Of a DNA stretch of 64,000 nucleotides, positions 1 through 12,470 are shown piece after piece. The position numbers and the translations under genes are program-made. The notes beneath the pieces were generated by a model. The model did no database searches. It worked only from the letters and a program-made list of their open reading frames with translations, and was not told the origin of the DNA. Location of the stretch: NCBI GenBank assembly GCA_028554795.2, contig CM068828.1, forward strand, positions 5,363,720 to 5,427,719, written 5' to 3'. Numbering within the stretch: position 1 is the first letter of the stretch; each line of letters begins with the position of its first letter. The DNA comes from Sinohyriopsis cumingii (Eukaryota > Mollusca > Bivalvia > Unionida > Unionidae).

Positions 1-212
1 AATTGTAAGGAGACAGCACAACATACGGAGGCCTTCTCCACATTCAACAGATTTCAGCACACTCCCTCTCCGAAATCAACCCTGGGGTGCAAAAGAGCAC
101 CACGCCGTGGTGACGACGTGGGTGAGTGTGAATTTTTTTCTGTTGAAGTTCGCTTTGGGGTGAACCCCCAATTATATATAAAATCGCGAAATATCGCCTA
201 CATCGACAATAT

Positions 213-283
213 GCCAGTCACTGGATTCGAACTCGAAGCGTCGAGAACGATAATTGGGAGCTCTACCAATGCGCCACGGAACC
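213..283 (-). other. tRNA-like fragment (A box and B box, not foldable)
   Basis: On the minus strand this 71-base stretch contains an A-box-like TGGCGCATTGGTAGAGC and a B-box-like GAGTTCGAATCC at tRNA spacing. The acceptor and T stems do not pair when I try them by eye, so it is not a functional tRNA gene. It may be a SINE head or a decayed tRNA copied next to the virus-like element that follows. The rest of 1-560 shows no gene I can support. Confidence 0.35.
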
Positions 284-601
284 TTGTTATTGATATATGT
301 TTCAGTAATTATTATAAAGTTACTTTTGGATTGCAAGAAATAATACAAATTATTATACAGTTACTTTTGGATTGCAAAAAATAATACAACTTGAATTTAG
401 TTCTACTTAAGAAGTCAGATTTGAAAATTTATTTTCTGGATAATACCTATAAAATTGGAAATGGTGTGTATTTCAACATTATTGTGCAATCTTCTGAAAG
501 TCAAGGGAGGTAACTCTATCAATTTTTACACAATCGGGACAGAGTTATCTCCGTTATCTGTATCTAACACTATTGGGACATAAGATAATGAAATCCAGGT
601 T

Positions 602-1065
602 TTATACAAGTATGAAAAAGCTGATTTGGTTATTTTTTTCTACGACTTTTCGTACCACCGCGGAGTCAATAAAGAAATACTTGGCAGCTGCGTTCATTGA
701 CTCAAATATTATCTCTTCGCCTGTTTCTGTATTTAAAGATTTAACGACTCAAGGAACATTTTTACATCTCCCAGTATTTCCACGTGCAGAATTCTCGCTC
801 TGCGTGATAGCTTGCAGGTTAGATAAACTATTATTAAGTGTTTGTCCATCAATATGATCGATCACAAGACCGTATTTGATCTCCCCGTAGAAAACCTCGA
901 ATATGAACCTATGATTTTGATACATCTTTTTCCAACAGTAAATCTAAGATGACCAGCATTATCAACTACAACTGGTTTTTTACGCTGACAGTGCTCTATT
1001 GTACCATCACGAGATGCTTCATAATTCTTGATGATAGGATGTGGGACAAATTCTTTTTGCTCCAT
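602..1065 (-). pseudogene. HNH endonuclease-like protein with NUMOD-type domains, frameshifted
   Basis: From the ATG at 1065 the first reading frame gives a NUMOD4-like segment (HPIIKNYEASRDGTIEHC) and then loses frame near 905-930. Another frame continues with an HNH-like core (HRFIFEVFYGEIKYGLVIDH, then NNSLSNLQ). After an in-frame TGA it ends with a NUMOD1-like helix-turn-helix segment (ESMNAAAKYF) and a stop at 602-604. The order NUMOD4, HNH, NUMOD1 is that of homing-type endonucleases. Such a protein would nick or cut DNA at a target site and could promote spread of the element. Broken by at least one frameshift and one nonsense codon. Family assignment rests on motif recognition only. 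Confidence 0.6.
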
Positions 1066-1161
1066 TTATATGTAATATTATTTGTCTAAATTATAACTTA
1101 TCTTTACAAAATCTGGTAATGTAGTCTTCGGTTTTTTATGACCTTGTCAGTGACAGAGTCG

Positions 1162-1395
1162 TTATTTTTTATCGTAATATCGCTTCAGTTCTCTATATAT
1201 TTTACCACCACACTGCACACACAGCTGTGTTTTATCTCTAACTCCAACACCACACCGTAAGCAAGGTTTTGGACCTAGACTCCCTCGCTTTACACTTGGC
1301 GAATGTTGTTCGCAAAATTCATTTACGCCAGATTTGTTACAAGGACTTGCAGACCCTATCATCAGCCACTTGCACTGATTTATTATTTGAGTCAT
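1162..1395 (-). CDS. Small zinc-ribbon protein, 77 aa, function unknown
   Basis: The ATG at 1395 opens a 77-codon frame without interruption. The C-terminal half has two CxxC pairs (CLRCG and CVQCGG, about residues 47-64), a likely zinc ribbon; two more cysteines and a CEQH lie nearer the N-terminus. It is divergent from the polymerase-helicase gene, whose ATG is at 1439, so the two probably shared a promoter in the AT-rich gap 1396-1438. It is the only gene of the old element that reads through intact, which may simply reflect its short length. It may bind DNA or RNA; no specific function can be assigned. Confidence 0.5.
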   Translation of the reverse strand: MTQIINQCKWLMIGSASPCNKSGVNEFCEQHSPSVKRGSLGPKPCLRCGVGVRDKTQLCVQCGGKIYRELKRYYDKK

Positions 1396-1438
1396 TATGT
1401 ATAATATTTTTTATTTAAATACTTGTCTTAATTATAAC

Positions 1439-4400
1439 ATGAATGAGTTTACGAGATTATTTACAATCAAGCCCTGGAAAACTTCCAGATTCGATCTTGA
1501 CAGAAGAACCCCTGACTTGCGGAGGCGAACTCTGACTGGTCCGACTATTAATCTGATTAATATTATCAGGGATGCTGAAAAAGAATTTCGTGATGATGGG
1601 GCATCTCACGTGTGGTCGGCATTTAAAATTATACGCGATGAAGTCATTGATGCTACAATGAACGATACACGGGCGAAAACGATTATCGATTATATCAACG
1701 ATCAGAAATATATTATTGTACTAGCAGATTCCGCTGTTGTGTTAAGTAAAAATTCCAAGCCAGGAACACTGACTGGTATTGACAGACCATATTACGTTCG
1801 AGCGTATCCTGTGACCGCGGTTGTTTATGGAATTTATCAGCTAAATGATAAACCCAACATCGATGATCTTGTACCAATGAGATTTTCATCGCTGAATTGT
1901 GTGGCTGAACGAGTAATCGAACATTTTACAAATGCGATACGAGGAAACGGGATAACTAATCATCAACGTGAAAAAAAATAAACAAATGGGATGAATCGGT
2001 CAAGGATACCGGAGCTACAATAAATGATGAGGCTGTGTTATCAAGTAAATTAATTTCCAATGATAGTAAAAACTTTAATCAAAGAGATTTTATATGAATC
2101 AAAGAATAAGTCGAAGGAAACTCCAATTGAAATTATTGATCATAACGCACACGCGTGGACTAGCGCAGTAACAATATTTCCACGAGATCGAACTGTAAGA
2201 TTTTACACAGAGAACTTTGGGAATATATTTGATTTTGTTCACGAAATAAGTAATATACCGTCAAGAATCTCTCCACGAAACGATGAGAAAACTCGCGCAA
2301 AGATATTCAAAATATACTGAGCAATTACTAGCTAATTGTTTTACAGTTCCGTCAATTGCTGCCCACACTGCCAGAGAGAGAAATTCATAGAAGGCAACGC
2401 GATTTGAATTTCTCGAAGATGTTCGGTTAAGTTGTATCGACTACGGACACGGTGGATTGTGGAATACTAAGTATGATCACAACGACGTTATTTCGGTTGA
2501 TATGGTCGCGTGTTGTCCGGGACGTTTTCTTGAAGCGGGTGAGTGTTCTGGATATTTTAAGCGATTTGGACATCCCTGTCATGAGATGACGCGAGCGGCA
2601 ATTAATGGACCATTACCCGATTTTGATGTGACAGGATTTGCTCGTGTTGTATCATTCGAATTCGCTAAAGATCTTCATCCGTGTTGTTATGTTTGGTTTG
2701 GTAGGCATTTTTCAGAAAAACGCTGGGTGCCAATAGTGTTATTACGATATATGATTGATAATGCAATACTGATATCGTTGACGGTCAGTGAGGCAATTAT
2801 ATCATATCGGAAACAAACCGAAGTTTGGTTACCTACACCTGAACTACTCCCTTATCCTGCTGACGCTGACGACTTTGATGCGCGATTAGACATTTTCGCG
2901 AAAAATACCACCGAAGAAAGCATTGCAAAGGATCTCGGTAGAAAAATAATTGGCAAATGTACCCAAGGTGGAGCATATGATCATCGACAGCATGACGCAC
3001 GAATAATTCTAGATGATACTGAATATGATTTTATAATCGCTGATGCAACAGCGAAAAATATATATTGTAGTCGAGAAAACGCGTACATGTCCAACGGAAA
3101 GAAGTTAGGCACAGTTGTTAGTTACATTGATGGAGAATCACCGCAATATACACATCTAAGATCCTCAATGCTCGCTTATGTTTCTATAAATTTATTATCA
3201 ATGATAAATATATTTCCTGACACCGCGGTCAGAGTTGCCACAGATTCATTTTATATCGATAAAAAATATTCAGAATTACTGGCTCGTTTTACAAGTACTG
3301 ATGCATCATGGGGTTCATGGAGGATAAAAGAAGAAACGTTACGGGAGTATTCACAATCCGCGGATGTTACGATTAAAGATAATTATCGCAGCGATCAGAT
3401 ATCAGAATTATTATTTGCAGCGTCCGTGCATGATCTGGTATCCAGACACAAGACGGTTTATCTAAACGAGCCGGGAGGTTCTGGTAAGACGACTCGAGTG
3501 ATCGAATTATTTCGACAGAATTCAGATTATATGATTGTGCTAACACCTACGCACACTCGCGAGAGAAATGTGACAATGTGCGGCGATCATGGCCAACCAC
3601 CACCGTTTGTTGGGTTATCTCCATACGATTGGTTGAAGAATTTTGTAGATTATTACTCGGAGATAACTGTTGATCACAGATCTCTTAATGAAGAATTAAA
3701 GAAATTTAAGAAATTAATCAGACTACAACCGAATAAAATTCAGTGTGAAATAGCGCGTAAAATAATTCCAGAAACTTCTTTGAACGACTTTTGGGAAAGG
3801 TAGAGACCAAACGATTTGATAGTGGCAAGTAGAAAGATAGTCAGAGACACACTTCAACGGAGGTTATTTGAAGCGCATAAAGGAAAATTCTCAGCGTTAC
3901 GTGTACCGTTGTGTTATAGACCAGCTGATACGCGACGACAGAATATCGACGTTGATATACCAGGACAGACCGAGAAACAGAATCTTTTATTAAATGTTGT
4001 TCTAGTCCCTGTCAATGTTGTTGAGGATGCTCTACACGCTGACTAATCTCCGTGGACGCTAGGATACACGATGACAATTCACTCATCTCAGGGGTTAACT
4101 ATTACTGATACAGTTGTTTGGATAGTTGATGATCGTATGGAATGGTCAAACTTAGTTTATCTCGCAGTGTCTCGAGTCAGAAGAATATCTCAACTACGAG
4201 AATTGTCATGGACGCGTCAGTGATCAATGATGATATTGACAACGATATAATAAGAAAAAAATTAGCTGGTTATAAACAATGTGACCAAAAAAATAAACGC
4301 GATTTTGATCTTGACGCTGAATTTATCAACGCGCTGAAAAAACAGCAGAAAAATCATTGTGCAAGTTCTAATTGTATAATGTAGCAGTACTCGAGTAATA

Positions 4401-4507
4401 ATCCAAGACAATTTACCGTGAATAGAAAAGATAGAAGTCGCGGTCATACACGCGAAAATACGATGTGGACCTGTCTTGACTGTAATCGGCGTCGAGGTGC
4501 TAGTTAA
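1439..4507 (+). pseudogene. DNA polymerase - SF1 helicase - HNH-like fusion, multiply broken
   Basis: Pieces in three frames follow one another in one order. 1439-1981 and 2060-2320 are N-terminal parts; frame is lost at an A8 run near 1972. 2457-3803 has a family-B-like polymerase palm: a motif A-like VDMVACCP near 2490 and a motif C-like VATDSFYI near 3235. Helicase motifs follow: Walker A GGSGKTTR (about 3473), motif III CGDHGQPPP (3577), then in the same frame past a TAG (3801) and a TAA (4044) motif V TIHSSQGLT (about 4072) and motif VI AVSRVRR (about 4160). A frame change near 4205 leads to a Cys/His tail (CASSNC, later HTREN and CLDCN) resembling an HNH domain, ending at 4507. It would have replicated the element. 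Only about 40 residues separate Walker A from motif III, so motif II seems deleted. Confidence 0.72.
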
Positions 4508-5462
4508 GTGATCGCGGTGGTAATTGAGTGTCTTCGGGAATTACTTGTTATTGTTCACGTGTAAATCCACGTTGGGGAGCAGCTGAATCTAATCAGTAGA
4601 TTGCAGGTCTACCAGTAGATCTTACCACGCTGGAAATTTTATGTGATGTGACACTCCAAATAGGATCAGTCGCTCTTTTTTTTACCACCTTCAAGTTCAC
4701 CAGGTTCATATAAATATCTTACAGTCACATTACCCAGCACCGGTTGTATTGAAAAATCACTTCGTTGTATTGACATACGCGAGCTTGTGATTGAATTTAA
4801 CGGGTTTCAACGCAGTTCTTCGAGTTATTTCATTATTTAGCGCAGCTATCACACTTGGTAATCTTGCAACCCATTCGCGAGATCTCTTGTCTTGAATGAT
4901 TTCCTTCGCGTATTGATATCCAAAATCCGCTTAGCAAGTGTTCGATTAAATCGTTCAACAATTGCCTGATCACGATGAATTGCAGTATGTCCTCGTCTGA
5001 TTTCGACATTATGTTTTTTCATCAACGATGATACTGCACCCTGAAATTCTTTGCCAGGATCAACTTGTAGCAGCCGTGGCCATCGTAGACCACCACGTTG
5101 ATAAATTCGTTTAAACGCAGAAGCAACTTCAGTTGCTGTTTTATTTGATAACGGCTCTGCTTCTTTGTATCTACTTGCAACGTCAAGGACAGTTAACGCA
5201 TATTTGTATGTTTTACGTCTACGTGCTTTCATGGTATCGTGTGGTAGAAATAATATATCAGCCTGATGGACTTCATTTGGCACGCGACATCAAAATGTGC
5301 AAAGTGAATGCGTTTAGGCGGTGGTAAATCAATTTGCCATATTGCCTGTCGTGCTAACCACTCTTCAGCAGTAGACCGTTCGACACCTGCTGCTGCGGCG
5401 AGTTTACTAATCGCTGCTCTACCTTTCCAATATCCTCTTGGAGAATAATAAATTGATTCCAT
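4500..5462 (-). pseudogene. Retroviral-type (rve) integrase, frameshifted
   Basis: The ATG at 5462 begins a helix-turn-helix-like N-terminus (YYSPRGYWKGRAAISKLAAA) and an HHCC-poor linker. Frame is lost near 5283, where the catalytic core starts (HQADILFLPHD). The core holds D in QAD, D in QVDPGKEF and E in IVERFNRT, the D,D,E set of rve integrases. After about 4850 the C-terminal domain continues in shifted frames (for example a segment with RYLYEPGELEGG) to a TAG at 4500. It ends tail to tail with the polymerase-helicase gene, overlapping it by 8 bases. The role would be insertion of the element DNA. Length and order match integrases of Polinton-like elements in invertebrates (established family knowledge); frameshifts make it non-functional. 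Confidence 0.78.
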
Positions 5463-5517
5463 TATAATAATCGGTTGATTAATAACCAGCTCCTAATACA
5501 AGCTTACCTTTCATCGC

Positions 5518-6011
5518 TTATCTCACCAACCAATTAGCTAATGATTCATTGAAAGATTTATACGTAATGGAATTTAGCGCATGAATTAATTTTACATCTG
5601 AGATATGTCTATGTTGTAGATCTATACTTTTATAAGCCACATCATGAGCATGACAAACTCGATCAATTTCATTTATTCGATATTCACCAGGTCTTGGTTG
5701 ATCTTGATTATCAAGTCTGATATCAAGTCTGGTTCCAGGGCCACAATAATTATATCCTGGGAGGTGTTTTTCTCCTGGGTATTTAGCCCACGGAGTCCCG
5801 GGTAATTTCCCTAATTTTGCTGCAATATCACCTCCTCGTTTTTTGTTTACACTGACTTGTCACCTGACTTGTCAGCAGGAATAAATTTAAATTTCTTTGC
5901 ACCGCATCGTTCATACTTACCTTAACCTGCTGATCTGTTATTTTTTGTTGTAATAGTTGTTAGTGTACTTGTTGGAGTACGCTCCCTGCATTTCACACAA
6001 TATAAATCCAT
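5518..6011 (-). pseudogene. Zinc-ribbon plus parvovirus-type phospholipase A2 protein, broken
   Basis: The ATG at 6011 starts with a CxxC pair (YCVKC), and a second Cys pair-like region follows near 5915 after an in-frame stop. After another frame change a clean open frame (about 5852-5518) encodes a PLA2 of the parvovirus VP1 type: a calcium-loop YNYCGPGT near 5740 and the catalytic HAHDVAY near 5650. In parvoviruses this domain lets the capsid breach the endosome membrane; a capsid-linked role here is inference. It sits between integrase and ATPase, and its start is 23 bases from the divergent ATPase start. At least two disruptions. The PLA2 motif match is strong; the join to the zinc ribbon is inferred from order and spacing. 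Confidence 0.7.
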
Positions 6012-6033
6012 ATTTATGTATCCTTTATATATC

Positions 6034-6702
6034 ATGAATGTAATTGATTTTTCTGCAACACGAGCGCGGGAGCCGGTCAAGCATCATGCTGCACTACCAA
6101 ATTCTGTTCGTATGATTATCATAGGTCCATCTCGAAGTGGTAAGACGCAACTGTTACTTAATTTGATAATGAGATGGCTCAAGTAGGATACGTTGTACCT
6201 GGTTTCTCCGTCTGTAGATGACCAGCGGTGCTATGATGTACTTAAGGATTTTAATGAAAATGCAAAATCGTTAAATGCAAACGGAGACGATGTTGTTGAA
6301 TTTATCATTGATATCGATGATGCACCAGGTATTGATGATATTGATGGGTTTATTAACAATTTAGTCGTGTACGATGATGTAATGCTGGACAGATAGTCCA
6401 ATCCATCTAGAATATTTTCTCGACGCAGACATAAAAACACAGACGTAATTTATGTAACCCAGCGGTATGCACAAATTCCTAAACTGATCAGGGATAATTG
6501 TAATATTCTTGCTGTGTTTAACGGAGTTGATACTCACACGTTACGAAATATTCATCAGACTTGGTGTAGCGGTGATATGGACATAATTAATTTCAAAAAT
6601 TTATTTAGTCAGGCTCAGTTAACCCCACATGGATTTATAACAATAAATTTACATGATCCTCGAACACGTTATCGAATTGGTCTTAATAAAATGTTTGGAT
6701 AA
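6034..6702 (+). pseudogene. A32-like packaging ATPase with two in-frame TAG codons
   Basis: One frame runs from ATG 6034 to TAA 6700-6702 and is interrupted only by TAG at 6184 and TAG at 6394. Walker A is GPSRSGKT (about residues 30-37), and the Walker B-like LVVYDDVML lies near 6361. The downstream FSRRRHKNTDVIYVTQRY sensor-like segment is typical of FtsK/HerA-type viral DNA packaging ATPases. It would pump genome DNA into a capsid. The first TAG removes everything after the Walker A helix, so the gene is dead unless stops are read through. It starts 23 bases from the divergent PLA2 gene. Its C-terminal half resembles the remnant at 56.1 kb (shared VFxGVD). Confidence 0.8.
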
Positions 6703-6820
6703 TAGCAGCAACGAGGGCGCTGTCTCAAACTTGGCACCGACGCGATCGCGATTTTTGCGATTTTCGAGGAAGGCTTATTTTGCGAACGGAAGCAACCAAT
6801 TAGAGGCTATTTAACCTTTC

Positions 6821-6957
6821 TGCTGCTCAGTCATATCTTGGAATATGCCAGTGGACTCTGGGGTGGATGCTAGTCAATCGATTTAGAAAAATTGGAAAAT
6901 CTACAGCTTGACGTGGCAAGAATAGTTACAGGACTTCCAAAATACACTAGTAGATAA
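6821..6957 (+). pseudogene. Non-LTR retrotransposon scrap
   Basis: A plus-strand frame reads SGLWGGC, then a stop, then LEKLENLQLDVARIVTGLPK. This is the segment after the reverse transcriptase in many LINEs, where the WGG.C and Q..AARIVTG pattern recurs. Only about 45 codons are recognisable. From 6960 to 7600 I see no gene, only a (TC)n run at 7131-7152. Confidence 0.5.
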
Positions 6958-7634
6958 GTAACTTACCTTCAGTTTCATACACAGCTAATAGCATAGATTT
7001 ACGGCTTTGGAGAAAGGGCGATGCAAATGAAAAATGTAGAATTTTACATCATGTGTGCAAAATACATAAGTGCTACGGGATGATTTCAATAAATTACTCA
7101 AATCATGATTACTGTAACTGTGCCTGCCTCTCTCTCTCTCTCTCTCTCTCTTCCGAAATAAATAGTCAAACTTTAGTAATTCTATGTCACTGAGAGCGAA
7201 AATGATGCTTAAAATTGTCGATTGGCTCTAGTTTTAAAGATATGATACTGGTCAGTATATACGACCCTTGAATTGGGAATGGCGGAGGATAAGTGAGTTA
7301 TAAAGGGAAGGGATCTCAATTTAAACCAGCAATGACTAAAATATATCTTTGACTGGACCGATGAATAAATCTATGACTGGGTTTGGACAATACTTGCTTT
7401 TAGGTAAAACAATGAATGATGCAATATGAAGCTGGTATTGCGTCATGAATGATATGAATTGCATCATGTTATTCCTAGAAGTCATGGATGATGCAATTAT
7501 AACTAAGCTTACATCACTCTGATGAACAAATTGCCCTATATCAGCTCTAGAAATCGTATAGTGTCGTGCTCTCTTATTTGCCATTGTTTGAGTTTAAAAA
7601 GGGACACGTTTCTGTTTAGCCAAAGTGAGCAGAA

Positions 7635-9281
7635 ATGCATCATACGTGTGTGAACAATGAAGATAACTTCTGCTTCGTTTGAGGTGAAGTGATTTTTGTA
7701 CCACAAAAGCAAAGTATAACCATTATAGTTAAGAAAGCCTATCACTTTTATTTTGGCTGCAAAATTGGACATCAGAACAAGATGTTGGCCCCACACATAT
7801 GCTGCAACGCTTGTGCAACAAATCTTCACAGTGGTTGAACAGGAAAAGGAAATCTATGCCTTTTGCAGTGCCAATGATTTGGAGAGAGCAATTGTTACTT
7901 CTGTATGGTGCCTCCAGTTGGGAAAGGTGTGTCAAAGAAGAAAAAGTGGACTGTGCATTATCCAAACATTCCACTAGCTATGCGCCAAGTACCCCACGGA
8001 GAAGGACTGCCGGTTCCTGATGCACCAGAATCATTCTCTCATGAGTCAGACGAGGAAGAGAAAGAAGATGAAACTTCTAGTCCTGAACCATCAATGTCAC
8101 ATGACCCTTATTTTCTCCCGTCATCCTCCTCTGAACAACACCTCATAACACCAGGTGAACTCAATGACCTTGTCAGGGATTTGGAACTATCCAAGAGTAA
8201 GGCAGAGCTGTTTGGCTCCAGACTACAGCAGTGAAAACTCCTGGCAGGTGATGTTAGGGTTTCCATGTACCGTGACCGTCAAAAGGATCTTGTCACATTC
8301 TTCTTCATTGAAGGTGATCTTGTAGCCTGCAACTACATCGATGGTGTGATGGCAGCCCTCAACATCCTTTATGATCCAGATGAGTGGAGACTGTTCATTG
8401 ATTCATAGAAGACAAGTCTTAAATCTGTTTTGCTGCATAATGGCAATGTTTTGCCATCAATTCATGTTGGTCATGAAGTTCATATGAAGGACACCTATGA
8501 AAACATGAAAAAACTTTTGAGGTGCATAAACTGTGACCAACATCAGTGGCAGCTTTGTGGAAATTGCTCTCTTGCTTGGTCTGCAGACTGGATACACAAA
8601 ATACTGCTGCTTCCTCTGCAAATGGGATAGTCGTGCGAAAGATTCCCACAAAATTAAGAGGGATTGTCCATTCCCACAGTCATTGGAGCCTTGGAGGAAA
8701 CGTGTTTGAATCAAGGAAGATTTTGTTACCACCCTTGCACATCAAGCTGGGTCTAATGAAGAACTCTGTCAAGGCCATGGACAAAACACAAACAACTTTC
8801 AAGTACCTCCGTTGACACTCACCAAGGTTAAGTGAAACTAAGATAAAGGAAGGTGTCTTTGTTGGTCCTTAGATTCGTGAACTTCTTCGAGATGATGTAT
8901 TTGACCGTGCATTGCGTGGCCAGGAAAATACTGCATGGAAAGCCTTCCAGTTAGTGGCAACAAATTTTATCGGAAACAACAAGGCAGACAACTACATGAA
9001 GTTGATGGAAAACCTCCTCAAGGCATATATAAGCCTTGGTTGCAACATGTCACTAAAGGTACAATTTTTGCACTCTCGTCTAGAATTTTTCGACCGAACT
9101 GCGGAGCAGTGACCGACGACAACGACGAGCGATTTCACCAGGACATTGTAACAATGGAGAAACGCTATCAGGGCAAATAGAGCCATCAGCGTTTGCAGAC
9201 TATTGCTGGACACTGACAAGTGATGCTCCATTTAAGGAATACAAGAGACAAGCCAAGAAGCGTCCTGTAGACACTGAATAA
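7635..9281 (+). pseudogene. Transposon-type gene of unknown class, decayed
   Basis: The ATG at 7635 starts a Cys-rich N-terminus (FCFVC before a stop, then CCNAC near 7802), followed by SKKKKWTVHYPNIP at 7930 and an acidic serine stretch. A long body follows in all three frames, with recognisable blocks LHIKLGLMKNSVKAM (about 8745), KVQFLHSRLEFFDR (about 9055), ERFHQDIVTMEKRYQG (about 9127) and a TAA at 9279-9281. I recognise this block pattern as a repeated gene family found across invertebrate genomes and annotated only as uncharacterised, probably from a DNA transposon. At least eight stops or frame changes make it dead. No terminal repeats found. Confidence 0.6.
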
Positions 9282-9639
9282 GGACTAGACTTGTTTCATA
9301 ATAAATTTTATTTATATGAACCTTTAGCTGTGTTTTAAAGTGTTACATAAACAGGACAGGTGAACTATTATCATGTAAAGCAACCAAAAACACATGAAAA
9401 GACCTAGGTTAACAATTTATGATTAAAACTACTATCTACACAATATACATATACATAAAATATAAAAATTTAAATATCTTGGAAACAGTAGCGAATCAAT
9501 TGTTTTAATTGTCATACTTGAATTCAGCACATCAAAATCCATAATAAATAGCACATTTTATCTCTGAAGCAGACGACAGTGTTATGTTGTTATACTTATA
9601 TCATGAAGGGAGAGGGCTAATTTAAGTTGTTAGAATTTG

Positions 9640-9640
<1 letters not shown>
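9282..9640. other. AT-rich spacer, nothing recognised
   Basis: No open frame, RNA gene or repeat unit I can support between the decayed gene and the following tandem repeat field. Confidence 0.5.
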
Positions 9641-11193
<1,553 letters not shown>

Positions 11194-11734
11194 ATTGAGT
11201 TACAGTTCCTAAAAAGTAAGAGCAACAAGTAGCATGCTATTCCTTTCTCTGCTTAGTTTAAATGCTTGATTTGAATATTTGCAAAGTCACAGTCCGAGCT
11301 GCATGAATATGAATCTTACAAGGCTAAATGTTGTTTGCAGTTTCCATTCACTTTTACATGTATTTGGAAAAATAGAATGAAGTACACATGATTATGCAAA
11401 TTATCCAGTTCAAGAGCCATTTGCCAAAAATACAATTCTTTAAACTGAAGTTAGGACATTCCTCCACCCCATCCCCTCACCTGCTACGGTTCCAACCTTG
11501 CAAAAATAAACAAAGAAACAAACAAATACCAAGGTTGTCAAACTGTGGTAACATTTTAGTAGAATTGTTGCTAGGAATAAGGTGATTGCAATATTCAAAT
11601 GAAAAAGCATATCAATTTCAGGTGAAAGGTTAATATAATTAACAGAAGTCAAATGGTTTCTACACAATAGCGTTAGTTCTATATTGTAGATCTGGAGCAT
11701 ACGTTGTGGATATCTTGCGCTTGCATTAAAGAAT

Positions 11735-12470
11735 TGGTTGTGGGCCAAAACTCAACATCACTATAGCTGAAAGAAGAAAATGCTTTCTGCACAATAACAT
11801 TAGTTCTGCGTCAGATACATACACCAGACTTGGCTTGCAATTAGAGCAAGGAAGGAACCTTTCGTTCTTGGAGTCTGAAGATAAGTGGTCAATGTCCATC
11901 AAACCGACAAAAGGAAAATTACTTATGGATTCCTTGTACTTGGCATAAATTGCAAGCCTGTTAATTTGAGGATCAATAGGTCAAAGGTCAAGGTTACTGC
12001 AGCTAAAATTGTCTGCTCAAATTCCAGCTATCAGCTGTTTTCCTTTACAAGAATTTGTAAGTAGCTTACACCTGTTGTAGGAAAAAATCCTTTGAATTTA
12101 GGATTAAAAGGTCCCAAGTCAAGGTCACTGTGATTGAAAGAAACAAATGTGTTTGGATAATAACTTTAGTTATACACCATGTAATGCAGCTAAGGTTTGT
12201 CGAGTGTTTGCTTCGAAAGGACGGAAGAGGTAAATTTATTTTTGGGCTTCAAATGATCAAAAGTCGAGGTTATTTTAAACTAGAAGACTAAATTTCTTTT
12301 CTTGAACACGTTTCTTGACAAAACTCTGAATTGCTTTAATGTAAAATAAAAAATGAATTTGGGGGTTTAAAGGTCAAAGGTTAAGGTCGTGTTAATTCTG
12401 ATAAGAAAATAATAGTTTCTGCACAATAAGTTTAAGGGTCAGGGTCATTAGGACACATTGATCAGTAATC
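11735..12470 (+). repeat. Degenerate repeat with GGTCAAAGGTCAAGGTCA motif
   Basis: Roughly five diverged units of 140-170 bp, each with a segment like 'AAAGGTCAAGGTCACTGT' followed by 'TTTCTGCACAATAACTTTAGTT'. A related repeat in the opposite orientation fills 63,200-63,850. It is a dispersed non-coding repeat; class not recognised. Confidence 0.6.

Larger units (their letters stand above)
602..6702. mobile_element. Decayed virus-like element (Polinton-like, PolB-helicase/rve integrase/PLA2/A32 ATPase lineage)
   Basis: Six gene remnants lie in 6.1 kb with almost no spacing: HNH/NUMOD nuclease (-), zinc-ribbon protein (-), polymerase-helicase-HNH (+), rve integrase (-), zinc-ribbon/PLA2 protein (-) and A32-like ATPase (+). 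Retroviral-type integrase plus DNA polymerase plus packaging ATPase is the hallmark combination of Polinton-like viral elements. Here the polymerase is fused to a superfamily 1 helicase and a parvovirus-like PLA2 is present, so it is a different lineage from the intact Polinton at 15.8 kb. I find no capsid genes and no terminal repeats. It may be truncated on the right after the ATPase, and the left end may lie outside the window. Confidence 0.75.

Noticed and set aside
213..283. Functional tRNA gene
   Set aside because: Acceptor and T-arm stems do not pair; only promoter-box-like segments remain.
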